A DNA stretch of 64,000 nucleotides from Trematomus loennbergii. Its lineage: Eukaryota > Chordata > Actinopteri > Perciformes > Nototheniidae. Each line of letters starts with the position of its first letter. Position 1 is the stretch's first letter. The notes beneath the pieces are model-generated. The model made no database searches. It was not told the origin of the DNA and saw only the letters and a program-made list of their open reading frames with translations. This document shows, in pieces, positions 1-16,800 of this stretch. Location: positions 16,900,001 to 16,964,000 of the forward strand of contig JAAOOA010000026.1 in the NCBI GenBank assembly GCA_012861695.1. Reading direction: 5' to 3'. A program made the translations under genes and the position numbers.

Positions 1-2740
1 GTTTGTAAACTTTGAAGAATAGCAGCCTTGTTTAAAGTGGGAATCAAAATATAGGAAATGGCAGAAATGTATAGTTCTTCCAAAACGCTGTACCTACATA
101 ACCACAATGATACAGATCTAAAAACATTGCAGGCTTTCTAGTGTATGCTCATTTAAACTGCCATCTGTTTTCGTAATGTGACACGACAGACAGTGTCTCC
201 TGCCTTGACAAATGGCACCAATTGTAGAGTCTGGAGCCTGAAATGTCATAACCTGAGTCATCAGAAGGTTAAAGCTAATATAATGTTTGATGCAGCTGCA
301 GGCAAATATCAACTGCTAATGGATTTAAACCAGGGAAATCTGTCAAAGCTGTTCATAGAGACATCATTTTTGGGAGGTTTAATGAACGTGACAGTTATAT
401 CCTACTGTATGTGAAGGCTGCCTTTGCCTGTTGTTTTTCAGTTTGTTATTTGCACAGGAATTAATTGATTTCAGGGAAGTGCATTTGTTTTGCAGCTGGG
501 CTAACTTCCCTCTTGGATCCCAGCAGATTCAGAAGCACCACTTGGCTCAAGACTAACTTCACTCCAAATGGTTCCAAAGAACAACCAAATTCTTTCAACC
601 TTACTCAAGCAATTTTTTTCACATAATATGGTTATACAAAAAAGAAGGTACACCCAGCAACAATGCTGAGGCCAGTTATAACAGGGGGGGGAGAACAAGC
701 CAAGGGGGGGGAGGTCTTCAACAATAGAGGTATTATCCATCCTGTCATGGCATTAACAAACGCACAAAGACCCCCAGGAAGAGATCAGAGCAGATGAGAC
801 ACACACAGCAGCTTTCACACACTCTGCCTTCCACCGTCGGGCTGTATGACGCCCAGGCTCGGATCATTTTCACATCAGTCAAACCAGCATAAAGCATTCT
901 CATTCTTCCGTAAGGTGTGAACTCTTGTTTTTGTTCGTACTCCCTGACAGACATCATCTGCTGAAAGATCATGTGCCAATAAATGCATGCCTTGTTTGCC
1001 AAGTGCAATAAAGGTACAGGAATTTATCTCTGTATAGCAGCACATCGAAACCCGCGTATTGACGTAAGCGATTATTACTGCACGTGGTCAAGCTGCTCTC
1101 ATAAAGTGAAAAGGGAATACAGGGAGGGATGCTAGTATTGGCTAATATGGCCCAAGTGCCACCAAGCCTTTAAATGTGGTGGCAAAAGCACTTTTTTGTA
1201 GCTCAAATATACATTTTTGCAAAACAACGGCATTAAAACGGGGCTTCATTTTGCATTCAATCCCCAATTTCTGTTGTCATTTTGGGTTTTTAGAGTCTGT
1301 CGATTGTGTTTGTTGTCTCTCTGTTAGGATTACACCAGCAGTTTGAGTAGTCAGTAAACCATACCTCAATAGCCCCGCCATACAGGTAGCCAGCCAGCAA
1401 CGAGTACTGTTACAGTTTTCGTAGAATCTTGAACTAAAAGTCTCAAATAATTCGGTATGGTTAGAGAACTGTATCGTGGTGTTGGCAAAGAATAACAGTA
1501 TGGGGATTATGCATTTATTTAATCTTTATTTAGACAGGAAATCTCATTGAGAGAAGCAGTGTGTGTCCAATGGAGGGCACCTAGAGGGGATATTTGGTTT
1601 CATTTAGAGTTGATAGCGAACTGTGGAATACATACACAGTACAAAAGCAAAGCATAACCAAGCATCATAATGGGCAAGCACTCTGAAGCTAACCGAGTCA
1701 GTCTAAAATGTCCTAATTCAAAGCCAACTGACTCTACGTGCTCACTGACCTAATACTAGTCAGTGCTGAAAACCCCCTGAAGCTTAACCAACATGAGCTG
1801 AAAGGGAAGACTTGTTTGAAAAGACTCCTGCTTTTTGTGTCGTCTAATCAAATTGGAGGCCTTTGAACACGGCTAAGAGCTCGAAAACACACTAACAAAA
1901 AGTTCAGCATGCACGTAGGTTAACACAAGGTGCACCCATGGCGTGAGAGAGAAGCACCTGATAATGGGACCTGTAAAACAATTTATCAGTGTGGCAAAAG
2001 GCCAAAGCAATGCAACGCTATCTTTGTTCTACTTCGTACCTTATGTACTTTGACACTAATAAGTTACAGCAGGTGAGGCGTGTGTGAGCAAGACAAGCAT
2101 GTCGTCTTGGGGAAACCCTTCGCAGTCAGCCTTATTCCTTACAATAAATAGGTTAAAGTCCTAGACTCTGCTCGTATCACTTACTCGTGGTTTTGCCAAA
2201 ACAGCACACTAAGCAAGTTTTACACGTACAACCCTTTAAACAGCCTTACCATAGACAAGCACCACTTTACACTGATTCTGCTGTTTAAAGAACGTTTGCT
2301 AGTGTGTATTAGCATCATCGTTGGTAAATGTGGTACAGAATTTGGGTTGTTTTCCTTTACTTTGCATGACCTTAGGATTTAATTTAAACAATTTATACCA
2401 CAGTATTCATGTTTGAGGTCTGAGAATCACAATATCAAGCAACCACCAGACTTTGAGCATCAACATCACCAGACCAAACGCAGGAGAGCTAAAAATCAAA
2501 ACTCCACCCATGCTTGAGTAATCATACGGGTGAGCTAGGTCCTGCCTTGGCTGTCAAAATGCCAGACGATTAGACCCACTGACAACTGTAAAAACCTGCA
2601 GCTGAACTAAACCTGATATCAGATGGACTTTAAAGATAAGCAGAATACCATTCACCCACTGCTGATCCTGGTTTTATCTGTAATTCCCACACACATGGGA
2701 TTCAAGTACGCATTTCCTCAGGGTTAGAAGTCCCCACACA
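1..2740. other. Intergenic, no gene seen
   Basis: AT-rich non-coding sequence. Open frames are short, lack splice-site support and resemble no family I know. A minus-strand frame at 745-1008 is open for 87 codons but looks like chance. No tRNA, SINE or transposon end was recognised here. Confidence 0.6.
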
Positions 2741-4139
<1,399 letters not shown>

Positions 4140-4483
4140 AGCCTGCACAGTGAGTAACAGACAGATAAGTCTTTCAGCAGTGTGTCTGCACCGTGCTCTC
4201 CTCCATTGTCTCTCTGCTCCTGATATTTGAGTCAATTTTGAACCAGCAGCGCCGTATTGAGCCTCAAAGCAAGGCGTATTCAAATGACTTCCATAGAGCC
4301 GGGAAAACACACCAATCACTGCTCAGGGGTGGGTGCCTCTAGGGGCGGTGCGAACCAATCGCAGAGGAGGAGACGAAAAATCGAAATCTCCGTGGATTCT
4401 GATTGGCTGGCTCTCCGTCCGTCGAGTTCCTTCTTTTCAACCGCAGACAGGGGCCGCAAATGTTTTTTTAGGAGAGCTGAACT
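4140..4483. promoter_or_regulatory. CCAAT/GC-box promoter-like segment, possibly bidirectional
   Basis: Within about 95 bp there are two forward CCAAT boxes (4312-4316 and 4355-4359), one inverted box ATTGG (4402-4406) and a GGGGCGG-like GC box (about 4342-4348). The surroundings are richer in CpG than the flanks. Clustered NF-Y plus Sp1 sites are typical of TATA-less housekeeping promoters. A possible short spliced gene starts just downstream on the plus strand, and a donor-like sequence lies to the left on the minus strand. The promoter role is inferred from motifs only. Confidence 0.45.
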
Positions 4484-5541
4484 ATGGAAGGTGTAAGGTT
4501 TCCTGAAGAATGTGTGTGTAGCCTTTGTGGTTGTAAGTTGGTCTTAGTTGCTTAAAAATCAAGAGTTTAAAAGACTATAAGCCTTGACTGTTTTTATGTT
4601 GTGTTTACAACGTTAAATATGGTAAATATTGTCATAAAACACTGTCAGAGAGAGTAAGATACAGGAACACATACAGATTTAGCTAAGCTATTTGTTAATA
4701 TATTGTTGTAGAATTGTATAAAGATGACAGTTGTGACTTAAACAGTGTTCAAAAACAGTCTTGAAAGGCATAAATATTGTAGCATTGTTTTGCAAAGATT
4801 TTCTCAGCAGCCATATTGATAGTGTCCTAGTGGGAAAAGCACAGGTGTTTTAATCAGAATCAGAAACGGGTTTATTGACTTGATGTCATGGTGCATACAT
4901 AACATATAAACCAAAACTCTCCATATATAACAAAAGATCTTTAAGGGCACTGTATCAGGGAGGGCCTGTTATTGTGGAACAGTGTAATGGCATCGAGCCA
5001 TGGTTAATGTTATCAGTTTCACCTGTGCTTCTCTAAAATTAGTAATTTGCTACAAATAATTTCTGCTAACCATTTGTGCTTTGTGTTTTTTAGCACTGTA
5101 TGGAAATAAGATAGCAGTAAGTGGATGGTGTCTTCAAACTGGCCCAATAAAGGTAATATACAGTTGTCATTGGACATTGTGTTGGATTAAAGCTGCATTC
5201 ATTTGCACTAGGTGGCAGTGAAGTAAATTTGAAATGTTATTGTCTCATAAAGTTGTAGTAGCGAGTACAATTTTCTGTTTACACGTTCGCCAGACATGAT
5301 GCAAAATTCATATACAATATATTTATATTATATTTGTTTATCAGCTCTTTTGGTTTCCAAGAAAAATATCTAACTTTTTCGCTGTTCGAGGTTCATTTTG
5401 TTCCCCAGCTAACTTTGTCTGTATGTTTTCTTAATTCTGAAATCAGAAAATAGATTGCTTTGTAACTTGTTTTGTTGCTGAAAACAGGTGTATGTTGCCA
5501 TAGAAAAGGATATAGTTGACAGAGCAGTTTGCGGGCTATAG
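4484..5541 (+). CDS. Possible three-exon micropeptide gene or short lncRNA
   Basis: I do not recognise this. An ATG at 4484 gives ATG GAA G then a donor-like GTGTAAGG (exon 4484-4490, phase 1). A pyrimidine/T-rich acceptor ending TTTTTAG precedes an exon at 5094-5152, which ends AAAG|GTAATA. An acceptor AAAACAG precedes an exon at 5488-5541 that ends in TAG. All three phases fit and give 39 residues (starting MEALYGNK and ending RAVCGL). An AATAAA lies ten bases past the stop (5551-5556). The CCAAT-box block upstream would be its promoter. The whole could be a chance assembly of splice-like sites or a non-coding transcript. Confidence 0.2.
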
Positions 5542-5556
5542 AACAAAAACAATAAA

Positions 5557-8500
5557 CTAAAAGTCACTACAACGCTTGATGTAGTAGAACATTTAGAAAA
5601 CTGCAGAGATATATTATTTTGTGTGGATCTCTCTCTGACTATAAGCGGCCCTAAAACAAAGTAATTTGGATGATTGTTAATCTAAAATATTTTTAGTTTA
5701 GTTGTGTGATAATCCAGTTGAACGCAGGATAAATCAAGTGTTGTTGGTATTGTTTGTTTCCCTAAAAGCTACAACATGCTACATTTAAGTTCACATATCA
5801 TACCATGACTCGAACAACTTATGCATACACAAACATTCAAACATGTTTGTGTGTAAAGGTAGTGAACACACTCTAAACCTGAGTTTCGTCATACAAACCA
5901 GACTGTTGCCCACAGGTTGTTATATCGGATAATAACCCTTCTCGCAATACCTAGTTCTATTGGTAAACCATTTAATTGTACCTTTGAGTAATCTATAAAC
6001 ATAGTTTTTGACTCTCAACTATAGTGCCTGTTTACACTATTCAACACAGGGAACAGTGAGGGCAAAGTGGTCATTTACAGGATTTTTTGTTTACAGTAAC
6101 CGCATTAATTTTTTATTTTTTAAGAGTTAAGTAAAGCCGTCTCTCTTTTTTGTTGTATTTATCCGATGGAGTTTAGAAAGGATTTAACCAAATGCTGAAA
6201 TTAATCACCCATAACACAAAGTTATCCTTAAATTGAAGTAAAAACAAGCATATTATCTCTATTAGGTTTTCTTGTAACAACAGGAATATGTACAGTGAAT
6301 CCTGTTGAACTTACCGGTATGTACAGTCTTTCAATGTACTCTCTTTTTTTGGGCAGGTTTACTTCATTTTTACTTTGTTAGTATAAATAAACACCTCATC
6401 TCTTTCTATAAATATTTAGAGTGTACTCTAAATATATAAACTGTGCTCCCTCCTACAGTCTAATTTCCTCTAAAATATGGTAATTAAGGTGAGGTGTGTA
6501 CACACCGTACCCACCCCCTCAACTGCCACTGCACGCTGCCATCCACCGCAACACAGTCCAGTCCTTTTCATTGCGTAATCATCAAATTACATAATCACAG
6601 CGTTTGATTTACAGCGTGGCCGGGCCCTGATGTTGTGGGCGGCGCTCATTTTTTTATCACTGACGCCTCTTACATTCTGACACATCACCGTTCAGGCAAG
6701 AATAGCTGATCTCTGCTTCTTACAGGCTGCAGGGTTGTATCATTTCAATAACCCAACTCCTACACCCTGCACCCGAGCGCACAGCTTCCGGCTGCGTAGT
6801 ATGCCCATGCCCGGTCACACACACACACACACACTGACCACACGCATCTTCTTCCGATGATACTTGACCGTGGTGAGGCTCAGTGAGGGCCCTCATGGGA
6901 GTTGGCTTTTCACTTGGCTGCTTGACGCCCACAACCGGCAGTGCTGTTGTGGAAGAGTTCCTGTAAGTGATCGAAGATGTCTGTAAATAAGGTTATCCTT
7001 AACTGGTAACACCCCCGACCTAACCAAGTATTTGTTATATGGATGTGTTCGCCATAGAGTTACTTCCTATGTACAGTCCGCTGCAGTGCACAGCCTTATA
7101 TCGCATCTGCATGTGATGTTGATTTTATTCCCAATGTAGGTGTTTCAAACATGTTGTTCTCTCTCTGTTCATAATGTCAAATGTCCCTTTCTGTTTAAAC
7201 AACCTAAAGTGGAGCTAGGCAGAAATGAATAATTTATATTCTGAAAAACCATCTTATGTAACCCTTAAGACCTTTAGAAAAGCATCCATCATTGTGAGGC
7301 AAAGTGAAATCACATTTCTTTAGGCTTAAAATGGTTTGCAAACAACAAAAGAGAGAATTCACTGTTTGTTAGTATGGCTTTAATGACTTAATTGTCTTTA
7401 AACAAGAGAGATGTAGAGGGGCCATACTGCAGGATTTAAACATAGGCAGCATGGTTCCAGAGGCTTTATTGGTTAAATTAAAAGATGGTTTAATTGAGTT
7501 TACTGCTTCTTGTCTGCCCACATTGTCCAGCTAGAAGGCCAATGGTGAAGAGAAAATAGTCACAAAAAAGTATCTGCGTAAAGCACAGCCCTGATGTGCA
7601 GGCGTTTAGCATAAAGGTCACTTGGTTTAGAACGTACGTCATTTACAAAAATTGCACCAGAAAACCACTCATCATCTTGCCCACGCGTCTCATAAAGATT
7701 ATAATGCTGCAGAGGTTTCTGATTTCATCAAAAGTACTCAAACAGATACTGAAAGCATCATTAGAAATCTTGACCTTGATTTTCCGTTGTCATGCCAGTA
7801 TACACTGTATGGCAAAGGTTTATCATCATGGCAATATCATCTTGGAAGAAACTGATCAACGTCTTACAGAATATTCACAATTTATCATATGTGAGAACTG
7901 TGACTCACTTCAGATAAAAAGATTATAGAAAATGGCAGGGGGAAATCTGAAAAAGGGAAGTTCTGGTAAATGTTTACCTGAGATCAACTGTAAGCTCGTA
8001 TGTGAAAGGAGTGATGAACCGAGAGTTACCAACAAACTCCCAGATAATGAATGAAGTTAGCATGTAGCTCCTGAAGCATTAAGCAGCACTTGGAGACCAA
8101 ATGAAGAGAACATTCATATACATATTTTACTTGTATCTATATACTTATCAGGTGAGCAGAAAAAAGACTGCATATATGCCAATGCTTTAATCAATCTATT
8201 TTAAAGGTAGAAACATGTAATTATCATGTTTTTCATGTTACTAAGTGGTCCAAAAAGTGCAGATTCAACTTAATGTTGGGTTAATGACACGATAATTGGT
8301 AATTTCTCAAACTGCGCGTCATATAATATTGTTGCATTTATGTTGTTCAGTTTGCTTCTTTGATCAATACGATTTATTCTTTCTACTTTGAACCCCAGTT
8401 GCACCATGTATTCCTTTTAAATGTGTATCTGCACAATACAAAAAGGTCTCAAAGCTAGTCTGTATCTTTAGAGCATTTACAAGGAGAACATTACTTAAAG

Positions 8501-8729
8501 TTAAACCAAAATGCCCCAAAAAACATGGTTCAAAAGCTTTTCAACCGGCAGCGTGTTTTTGATTTCCAGGAAACTGACACAAAACAAATGATGTCAGACA
8601 CCACCAGCAGCAGAAGCAGAAACAGGCGTAGGGGCTGTAGTGAGTGTGGGTGGGATTAAACAGTGACAGCTGGGTGAGATCATTACAGTTTCGGGTAAGA
8701 GAGGGATATCAAAGGGGGGAGAATGCGAG
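5557..8729. other. Intergenic, no gene seen
   Basis: AT-rich sequence with a short CA run at 6819-6834. Overlapping open frames at 7596-7928 have no splice support or recognisable domain. Nothing else could be supported. Confidence 0.55.
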
Positions 8730-9045
8730 AATCGGGGGAGGGGAGGGGGTCGGGGTATAAAGGCGTAGGGGCAGAGGGGTGGGGGCTTTTGTGGTGACAT
8801 TCTTTTCTCTCAGGAATGCATACACTTGTATAGTAAAAGTTAAAGAGAAGAAGTAATCCAGCTGCATGAAAACACCGACCTGCTCTAAGTCCCTTAACTG
8901 TCCTTTTACATTTAAATGCTAACATGCGTGGAGGACGTGAAGATAGACATGCATGAGGACAGTTCAGGTCGAGAGGTTGATATGAGGGATATATCAGGAG
9001 GAGGGTTGGGGGGGTGGGGGGGTTGGGGGAGGAGAGGGAGACGGG
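8730..9045. other. G-rich tracts with quadruplex potential and a TATAAA
   Basis: Two plus-strand G-run clusters stand out. At 8734-8755 four runs of at least four G are separated by one or two bases and followed at once by TATAAAGG (8756-8763). At 9003-9030 runs of three to seven G are separated by T or TT. Both fit the four-run quadruplex pattern with short loops. The first cluster plus TATAAA could be a core promoter, but no downstream exon was recognised. Confidence 0.5.
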
Positions 9046-10543
<1,498 letters not shown>

Positions 10544-10747
10544 CACCTTACATTCCCTTTGTTTATATAACCTTACATTCCTTGCACTGACCTACATCTG
10601 CTTTACATAAAAGACCAGAGACAAAGCCTGAACATGTTGGAATATTTGAATCCTATTTTCCTTTTTCAGTTCTACGTCAGATACTTTTTAAGTGCCTTAC
10701 ACCTTTGTGCATCCATTTTATATTTGAAGTCATAACACAATACAGTG

Positions 10748-10781
10748 CTTGTCATATTTTATGCGTATAAAATATGACAAG
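10748..10781. repeat. Perfect 15-bp-arm hairpin
   Basis: CTTGTCATATTTTAT and its exact reverse complement ATAAAATATGACAAG are separated by only GCGT. The inner GC/GT pair would extend the arms to 17 with one mismatch. It may be a transposon relic or a cruciform-forming palindrome. No surrounding gene explains it. Confidence 0.85.
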
Positions 10782-13433
10782 TACCGGTGAAAAGAACCCC
10801 TCAGGCTAAATGTTCTGCCAAAAACTACAAACTGGCTTCCAACAAATGAAAAGCAAATTCATCACAGCACAGAACGTTCCAGACTTCCACTCAGTAGTGC
10901 TTTCTGATGGACAACCAGTGCAACATACTCTTACTGTGTGTGTACTCTTTGAAAGAAAGGCAATTTGTCCAATTTTGGTGACTTACTTCTCTCCTCTGCT
11001 TCTCAATTATGCCTCCTCGTATCCCCCTATTACCTGTCTAATTAAAGCTGACATCCCATGAGAAGTAAACATTTGAAAGTAGTCAGTAAAACCCATATTC
11101 ATGTAACATGTTTTTTAAAGACACAGTGAACTGAAGGCACTCTTGCCTTTCTTCCAGCTCAATTTCTGTAGGAGGTCCCCACTCTGCCGCTTTCCAGTCC
11201 TCCCTATAAAGTGTTAAAACCCAATAGATGTCTGAGGTAGGATGTGAGCTGCCCAGGCTACTAAAAACAAAAGTAAAGATACATCTGGGAGCAGGCACAG
11301 TCTCTGAGTGTTTTGATTTACTTCTGTAATTTCACTGCAGCTCCGGTGGTTTTTACTGTAAACCACTCCTACACTGTCTGCAGATGTGGCGCTGGATTTA
11401 GTCAGAGGGAATTGGTGTGTAGTTCTGTGTGTGTGTGTTTTGCTGAACGTCCAAAACCAAATCGGATTCTTTCTAAGGAATTCTGTTGGTGTTTTCAACG
11501 CAAACTGACTTCAACTCCTCACAATGGTTGATCAATCACTCCGGATGTTACGAGACTATTCAAAATGCAGCAAAACTGGTTTTTCCCTTTATCTTCTTCA
11601 CAAAGACTACAACTCTGCACTGATTAGCGGTGTAAACATTGTAATCTAAAGACATCCTGCTGACAGACAATGACCGATTAATCCTGTTGGTTTAGTGAAA
11701 CCTCAGAATGCAACTCGGCCTGATGCGAGACATGTTTTTCCTTCTTGTTCTTGCATTGTTTTTCTACAACCTCATAACTTCTTGTGAATGGATCCATACA
11801 ATGGATTCAGAAGATGACAGAGTGGCCTTCTTTTCCTTTATACACAAAGTCCTTTCATTTCTTTCAAAGACAATTGTTGGGTGTCTTGTTGATTTTCAAC
11901 TAACTTGCCAATTTCCCATATTGCAACACCTTGTTTTGCATACAAACATATTGTCAAGTGGATAGATATTGTGATATCAATCAGCCATTTTTTTATATCA
12001 CATTCATAAAACATAGCACTAAAGCAAAGCTTGCTAAACTAATATTAGGTCTTCCCATTATGAAGAAAATATGCGATAAAGCTGATTATATTGCAATAAC
12101 CGATGTTATGTTTATGTATATTTTTTTCAACTTATATGTTCTCAAAGCACCTTCTCCAGTAACTGTAGTGCTTTTTAATTTGACCACATTTATCCCTTAG
12201 ACCGAGAATCCTTATGTTTAAACAAGGAGTAGAGCAGCTGGTCACATTCCATTCATTCCTCTACATAATAAGATGGACGTGAAATCTATATTCATCCCAG
12301 TGACCAAATGTAAACAGTCCACACGAAACGAGAAGAATGCAAAGGAATCTGAGGGCATCCTCGACTTTCTATTCATTCGGTCAAGGATGGCTGAAAAACA
12401 AACATGTTTTCACCCAGGAGCTGCATTGTTTCTCCACATGTGTTGTTGTGCGCCTGAATGCAGCGTCCAGCCGAGCAGCTGAAAGTGTTTGCTGGCCTTT
12501 AGGCGCAGGTGCACAATCGAACCCAAGGGAAGGAAATGGAGGGGAGGGGTTTGAATGTGACACAAACAGGAAACAAGCTTTGTGTTCCCTCCTGCTCAGT
12601 GGTGCACACGAAAGGTTTATTTCAAACTTTGGCCTTGTGCAATCTATTTTGTCAGCTTATTCGGTACGCTATGTTTTGCCAGGAGCTTACACAACAGACA
12701 CTTTTGAAAGATATTAACCTACTCAATTCACCTCTATCATTCTGAAACCTTTTAACATCTCTCATTTATCACATTTTTATCTACGCACAGACGTCTGTAT
12801 GATGACAAAGTGGTTTAGATGGGAGTTTTGGGCAAAAGGCCATTGGACATACAGGAAATGCCTCTTCAAGTTGAAGAAGTAATGGCAAAACAAGTCCCTT
12901 CACACCATGTTCACAGTTGTTTCTGGTCATATATGGAGAACTGTCCCCCTGTTTGTAAGAGAAGAGACACGTTTTTTTTTTTCCTGGCTGAGAAAAAACG
13001 AAAGTCATTTGAACCCAAGACAAGCAAATACTGAGCCTGAAGTAGTAAAAATGTTAGCACTACTTCGTCAGCAGGAGAACGAAAATGCCAGCCAACATAA
13101 ACAAGTGGATAACAGTAGCCTGAAGAAAAAACGTTCCAGAAAAGAGAAAGAAGTTATAACCAATCCTCATAGCTATAAAGATGAAAAAACAGTCACTTCT
13201 TAGTACCCAAAGTATTTAAAAAGTCCCTGTGTGAAACAAACAAAACAAACTGAGCTTACTCTAAAGTAACAATTTACAGTAAAATGACATTTTTAATGAT
13301 TAGTGATAGTCATAATGATATAACTTAGAATATAAACATCTTACAAACCACAATATTGTTTATCTGTCCATGTAGTCTCTATCTAGACATGCAACAATAT
13401 TGAGGACTCCATATACGGGAAGCAGGTTGTGTT

Positions 13434-13438
<5 letters not shown>
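10782..13438. other. Intergenic, no gene seen
   Basis: Several 70-126-codon open frames occur here (for example 12337-12717 and 12907-13203). None shows a domain, splice-site support or coding-like composition, so I do not call a gene. Confidence 0.5.
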
Positions 13439-13630
<192 letters not shown>

Positions 13631-13810
13631 TAAGGGATGTACTCAGTGTGGGAACAGGTCCTACCCCTCTACAGGAAAGACATTAGGAACAACATGAGAG
13701 TTGGGGGAGTGGAAGGGAGACGGGCCGAGGGGGGGTGGGCAGTGGGGGAGCTTTCAGGGAAAGAAGGAAACGAATGGAGAACACCCTCGACTTTTCATTC
13801 TCACTACAGA

Positions 13811-13877
13811 ACCCCTCCCCCTCCTCATCCTCCTCCTCCTCCTCCTCCTCTCCTCCTCCTCCTCCTCCTCCTCCTCC
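13811..13877. repeat. (TCC)n trinucleotide array
   Basis: TCC/CCT repeats with one short break, giving Ser, Pro or Leu runs on one strand and Glu or Gly runs on the other. It is a polypyrimidine-polypurine mirror tract that could form triplex DNA. It lies 180 bp from the TG array. Confidence 0.95.
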
Positions 13878-16800
13878 AACAAGTGTGAAGTGTCCCTCCT
13901 CAACAATAAGTGCAGTGCAGCGTGGCATAACAACAAATAGTGCGTCACTAACGAGTCACGGCAAACATTCCTGCCTGTCTGCGTTTGTATGTCGTCCACC
14001 TATTCCCGCCACTTTGTCCCAGACTGGACGAGTGTGTTTTGGGACAGACTGTTTGTTATGGGAGGGGGCTCATCTGCTTGTTTAGCTTTAATTTTGGTTC
14101 GGAACAGACTTTTCTGTCGGGCACATTTGTTTTTGTTGTCATCTGGTTATCATAGGATCCCTCAGAGCTCAGTCGTTGTTGGCTGGAACATGATTTGGGT
14201 AATCCTTTGTAGTCAGATTCTAGGAGAATAATAAAACCATTTGTGGATTAAACAATAAGTCAGTTTCATTGTAACACATGATTTAGAAGTGGTTATTTTA
14301 TGATATTCTTTATTGAATTAAACAAAGGGAAATAAATCAGCCTTAGTTCCATTCAGACTGCCAAATAATGATTGGGTTTATCCAACTTGATTTGAAAGTT
14401 GATTCATAAGATTGACGATGGCCTCAGTCGGTAGAGCATCTAATCCTTCAGATGGATTCAATAACTTTCACATGGAAATCAGAAAAAAGGGACATAAGGT
14501 TTTCATATATCAGCCACGGTTTGTGGCCTGAATCTGGGCCACAAAGCGTTCCTGTGTAAACATCAGCGCCAAACGGGAGGGTAGAGTCTGCTTGTTTTGA
14601 GACTGAAGTGCCACTCCAGCTCCTCTCATGGGAGTGATTCATTCCTGGATAGAGAGAAAAGGTGGGAGGGCAATAAAACCAGGGATAAGTAAATATACAG
14701 CAGTTTCCAGAAGGTGTTTCAGATATGAAGCAAACTCATAATACCTAAGAGCAGCATATGGTTATCATTGGTTATCCTTGGCAGTGAATACAACATCAAA
14801 GGGTTTAAAATGCAAGAAATAAGGCGATGGTCCTCCTAAGATCAGTCAGTCATTTCAGCAACTTTCCCCGGAACGGCATATGTTTACGGTAAACCCTTAA
14901 GTGGCCAAAGTGATTATGACCGGAACAAAGTAGAGTGACAATGTCCACAGAGAGCAGTGGGGTGGGTGGGTCAACAAAACGGTGGACCTGAATACACAAG
15001 ACCTCCACTTTTTCTAAGCAACAGTGTGCGTGTTATTTTTTAATCATGACTGTAATTGTTTCCTATCCTTAACAAAGTTATTATTATTGCAACCATGACA
15101 ATAAAGGTCCCCAACCTTTCATTAAGTAGTCATTTGAGCCCAAACCGTGATGTTTTCCTAACCGTAACCATGTCCTTTTTTGTGACTAAACATTTATATT
15201 AGCCTTGTCAAACAATATAATTTATTTATTTTTCAGCTGTAAAAGAAATACGGTTTTGGGAGATTAATTATACTATCTTTCCAATGGAATCATCAGATCA
15301 GAAAAGGCTTTTATTTAGTTGATTGGAAATTAAAGCTCTGTGAATAAAAATGGAGAGGTTTTCAAGACTACATGATTGGTGCAATCAGGACCAGGAGTTA
15401 CTGTATTAACCGTGTGAGCCATGTGGGAGTGTTTCTGGTAATCAGAAATCAGATCTACAGTCTGAAGTGCTTTGTAGGTTTGAGACGATTTTAGCTCACA
15501 GTTTGTGGCCAGGTAGTCTGTGTGGTTGAGTCCTAATAGCTTTCAAAAATTCCAGCTTTCCAGTAGAAACTCCAAGCGTATGACCTAAGCTACAAGCACA
15601 ATTGTAAGCGGCTTCGGCCAGTCGAACATCTACTGTCAAACAGCCGAAAAACATTAACCGCAAACACCAAATCATTTTCTTACAATTTCTCCAACTAAAC
15701 CAGAGGCAAAGCTTTGTTTGGATGCTTTTGGCCTCTTTATGGGTAAAAATAACTGCACACAGCAGGCAAGTATCTCCAATATGACAAGTGAAATTATTGT
15801 GCACCTTCCTTTTTTGTTCCATAATCCTTTTGTGATGGAAGAACAAGTCTTCACAGAGACGCAACACGGACAAGAGTTCATCTCACAACTTTTTGACTGT
15901 GTTCATCCACTAGTAATGCTTTAATAGGCCGTTGACATTAATCCAGTGTGAACGCACCACAGCACGATGTGCAGCAACTCAGTAAACTGTGGAAGAAAAG
16001 TAATGAGAACAATTCACACCATTTAGATGTAGTGTCTAGCCAGATATCTTTGGATAAGTTCATGTACTGAATCATCCATGTATTAGTTAAACTTAATAAT
16101 AAACTCCCCCTAAAATTAGAGAGTTTGGAAGACAACAATAGCTGATTCATATCTAATTCACTTAAAGACCACGGTGCAGTTTGACCCCCTGACCCCAGTT
16201 TTTGTCGATGAATCTCAATCGAGGCCTCTTAATTAGTTCAACTCCACAATCGGCTCTTTCATATAAACGTCAGCTAGCCCATCCTCCCAGACTCACTGTT
16301 GTTTTTTTAAAAGATAAGACAGTGTAGAGTTGATGTTCTAGTTTGGCTTGGTACGAAAGGAATCTTGGAAATCCAGGTTTGAAAACGATGTGAGGGTGGA
16401 GCTTCTCGTAAAGTGTAGACCATATAGTTATAGGTCTAAAAGATTATAAAACTAATAACTTGCCAGCATATGAAAAAGCACCTTAATGTGCAACAGAACA
16501 ACTTTTCATTCGGCTGTCAACAGTTTCATGCATCTACCAAGTTAGTTTTACTTCATTTTTCTTATTTTGTTCCAGCTCATTAAACATTATGATCATGTTT
16601 TAAGGCTAATCCTACGATGAGAAATGGTATCACCATAGGTAATCCGGTTAGACTTTGCATGGATAAAGATCACAGGGAGAGACCAGATATGTTTTGGGTA
16701 AAGCACATGATGTGTAACGCATTTCCTGTTTTGTAACTCACTTACAAGTCCTGTCTGTAGCGAGAACACAGGACGGTTTGAACTGCTTGAAAACAGACAT

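Noticed and set aside
12337..13203. Open frames of 98-126 codons
   Set aside because: No domain, no splice support, overlapping frames of equal length; consistent with chance.
14416..14460. tRNA-Lys-like sequence
   Set aside because: Only the D-arm half is recognisable; the TpsiC arm and acceptor pairing are absent, so it is not a tRNA gene.
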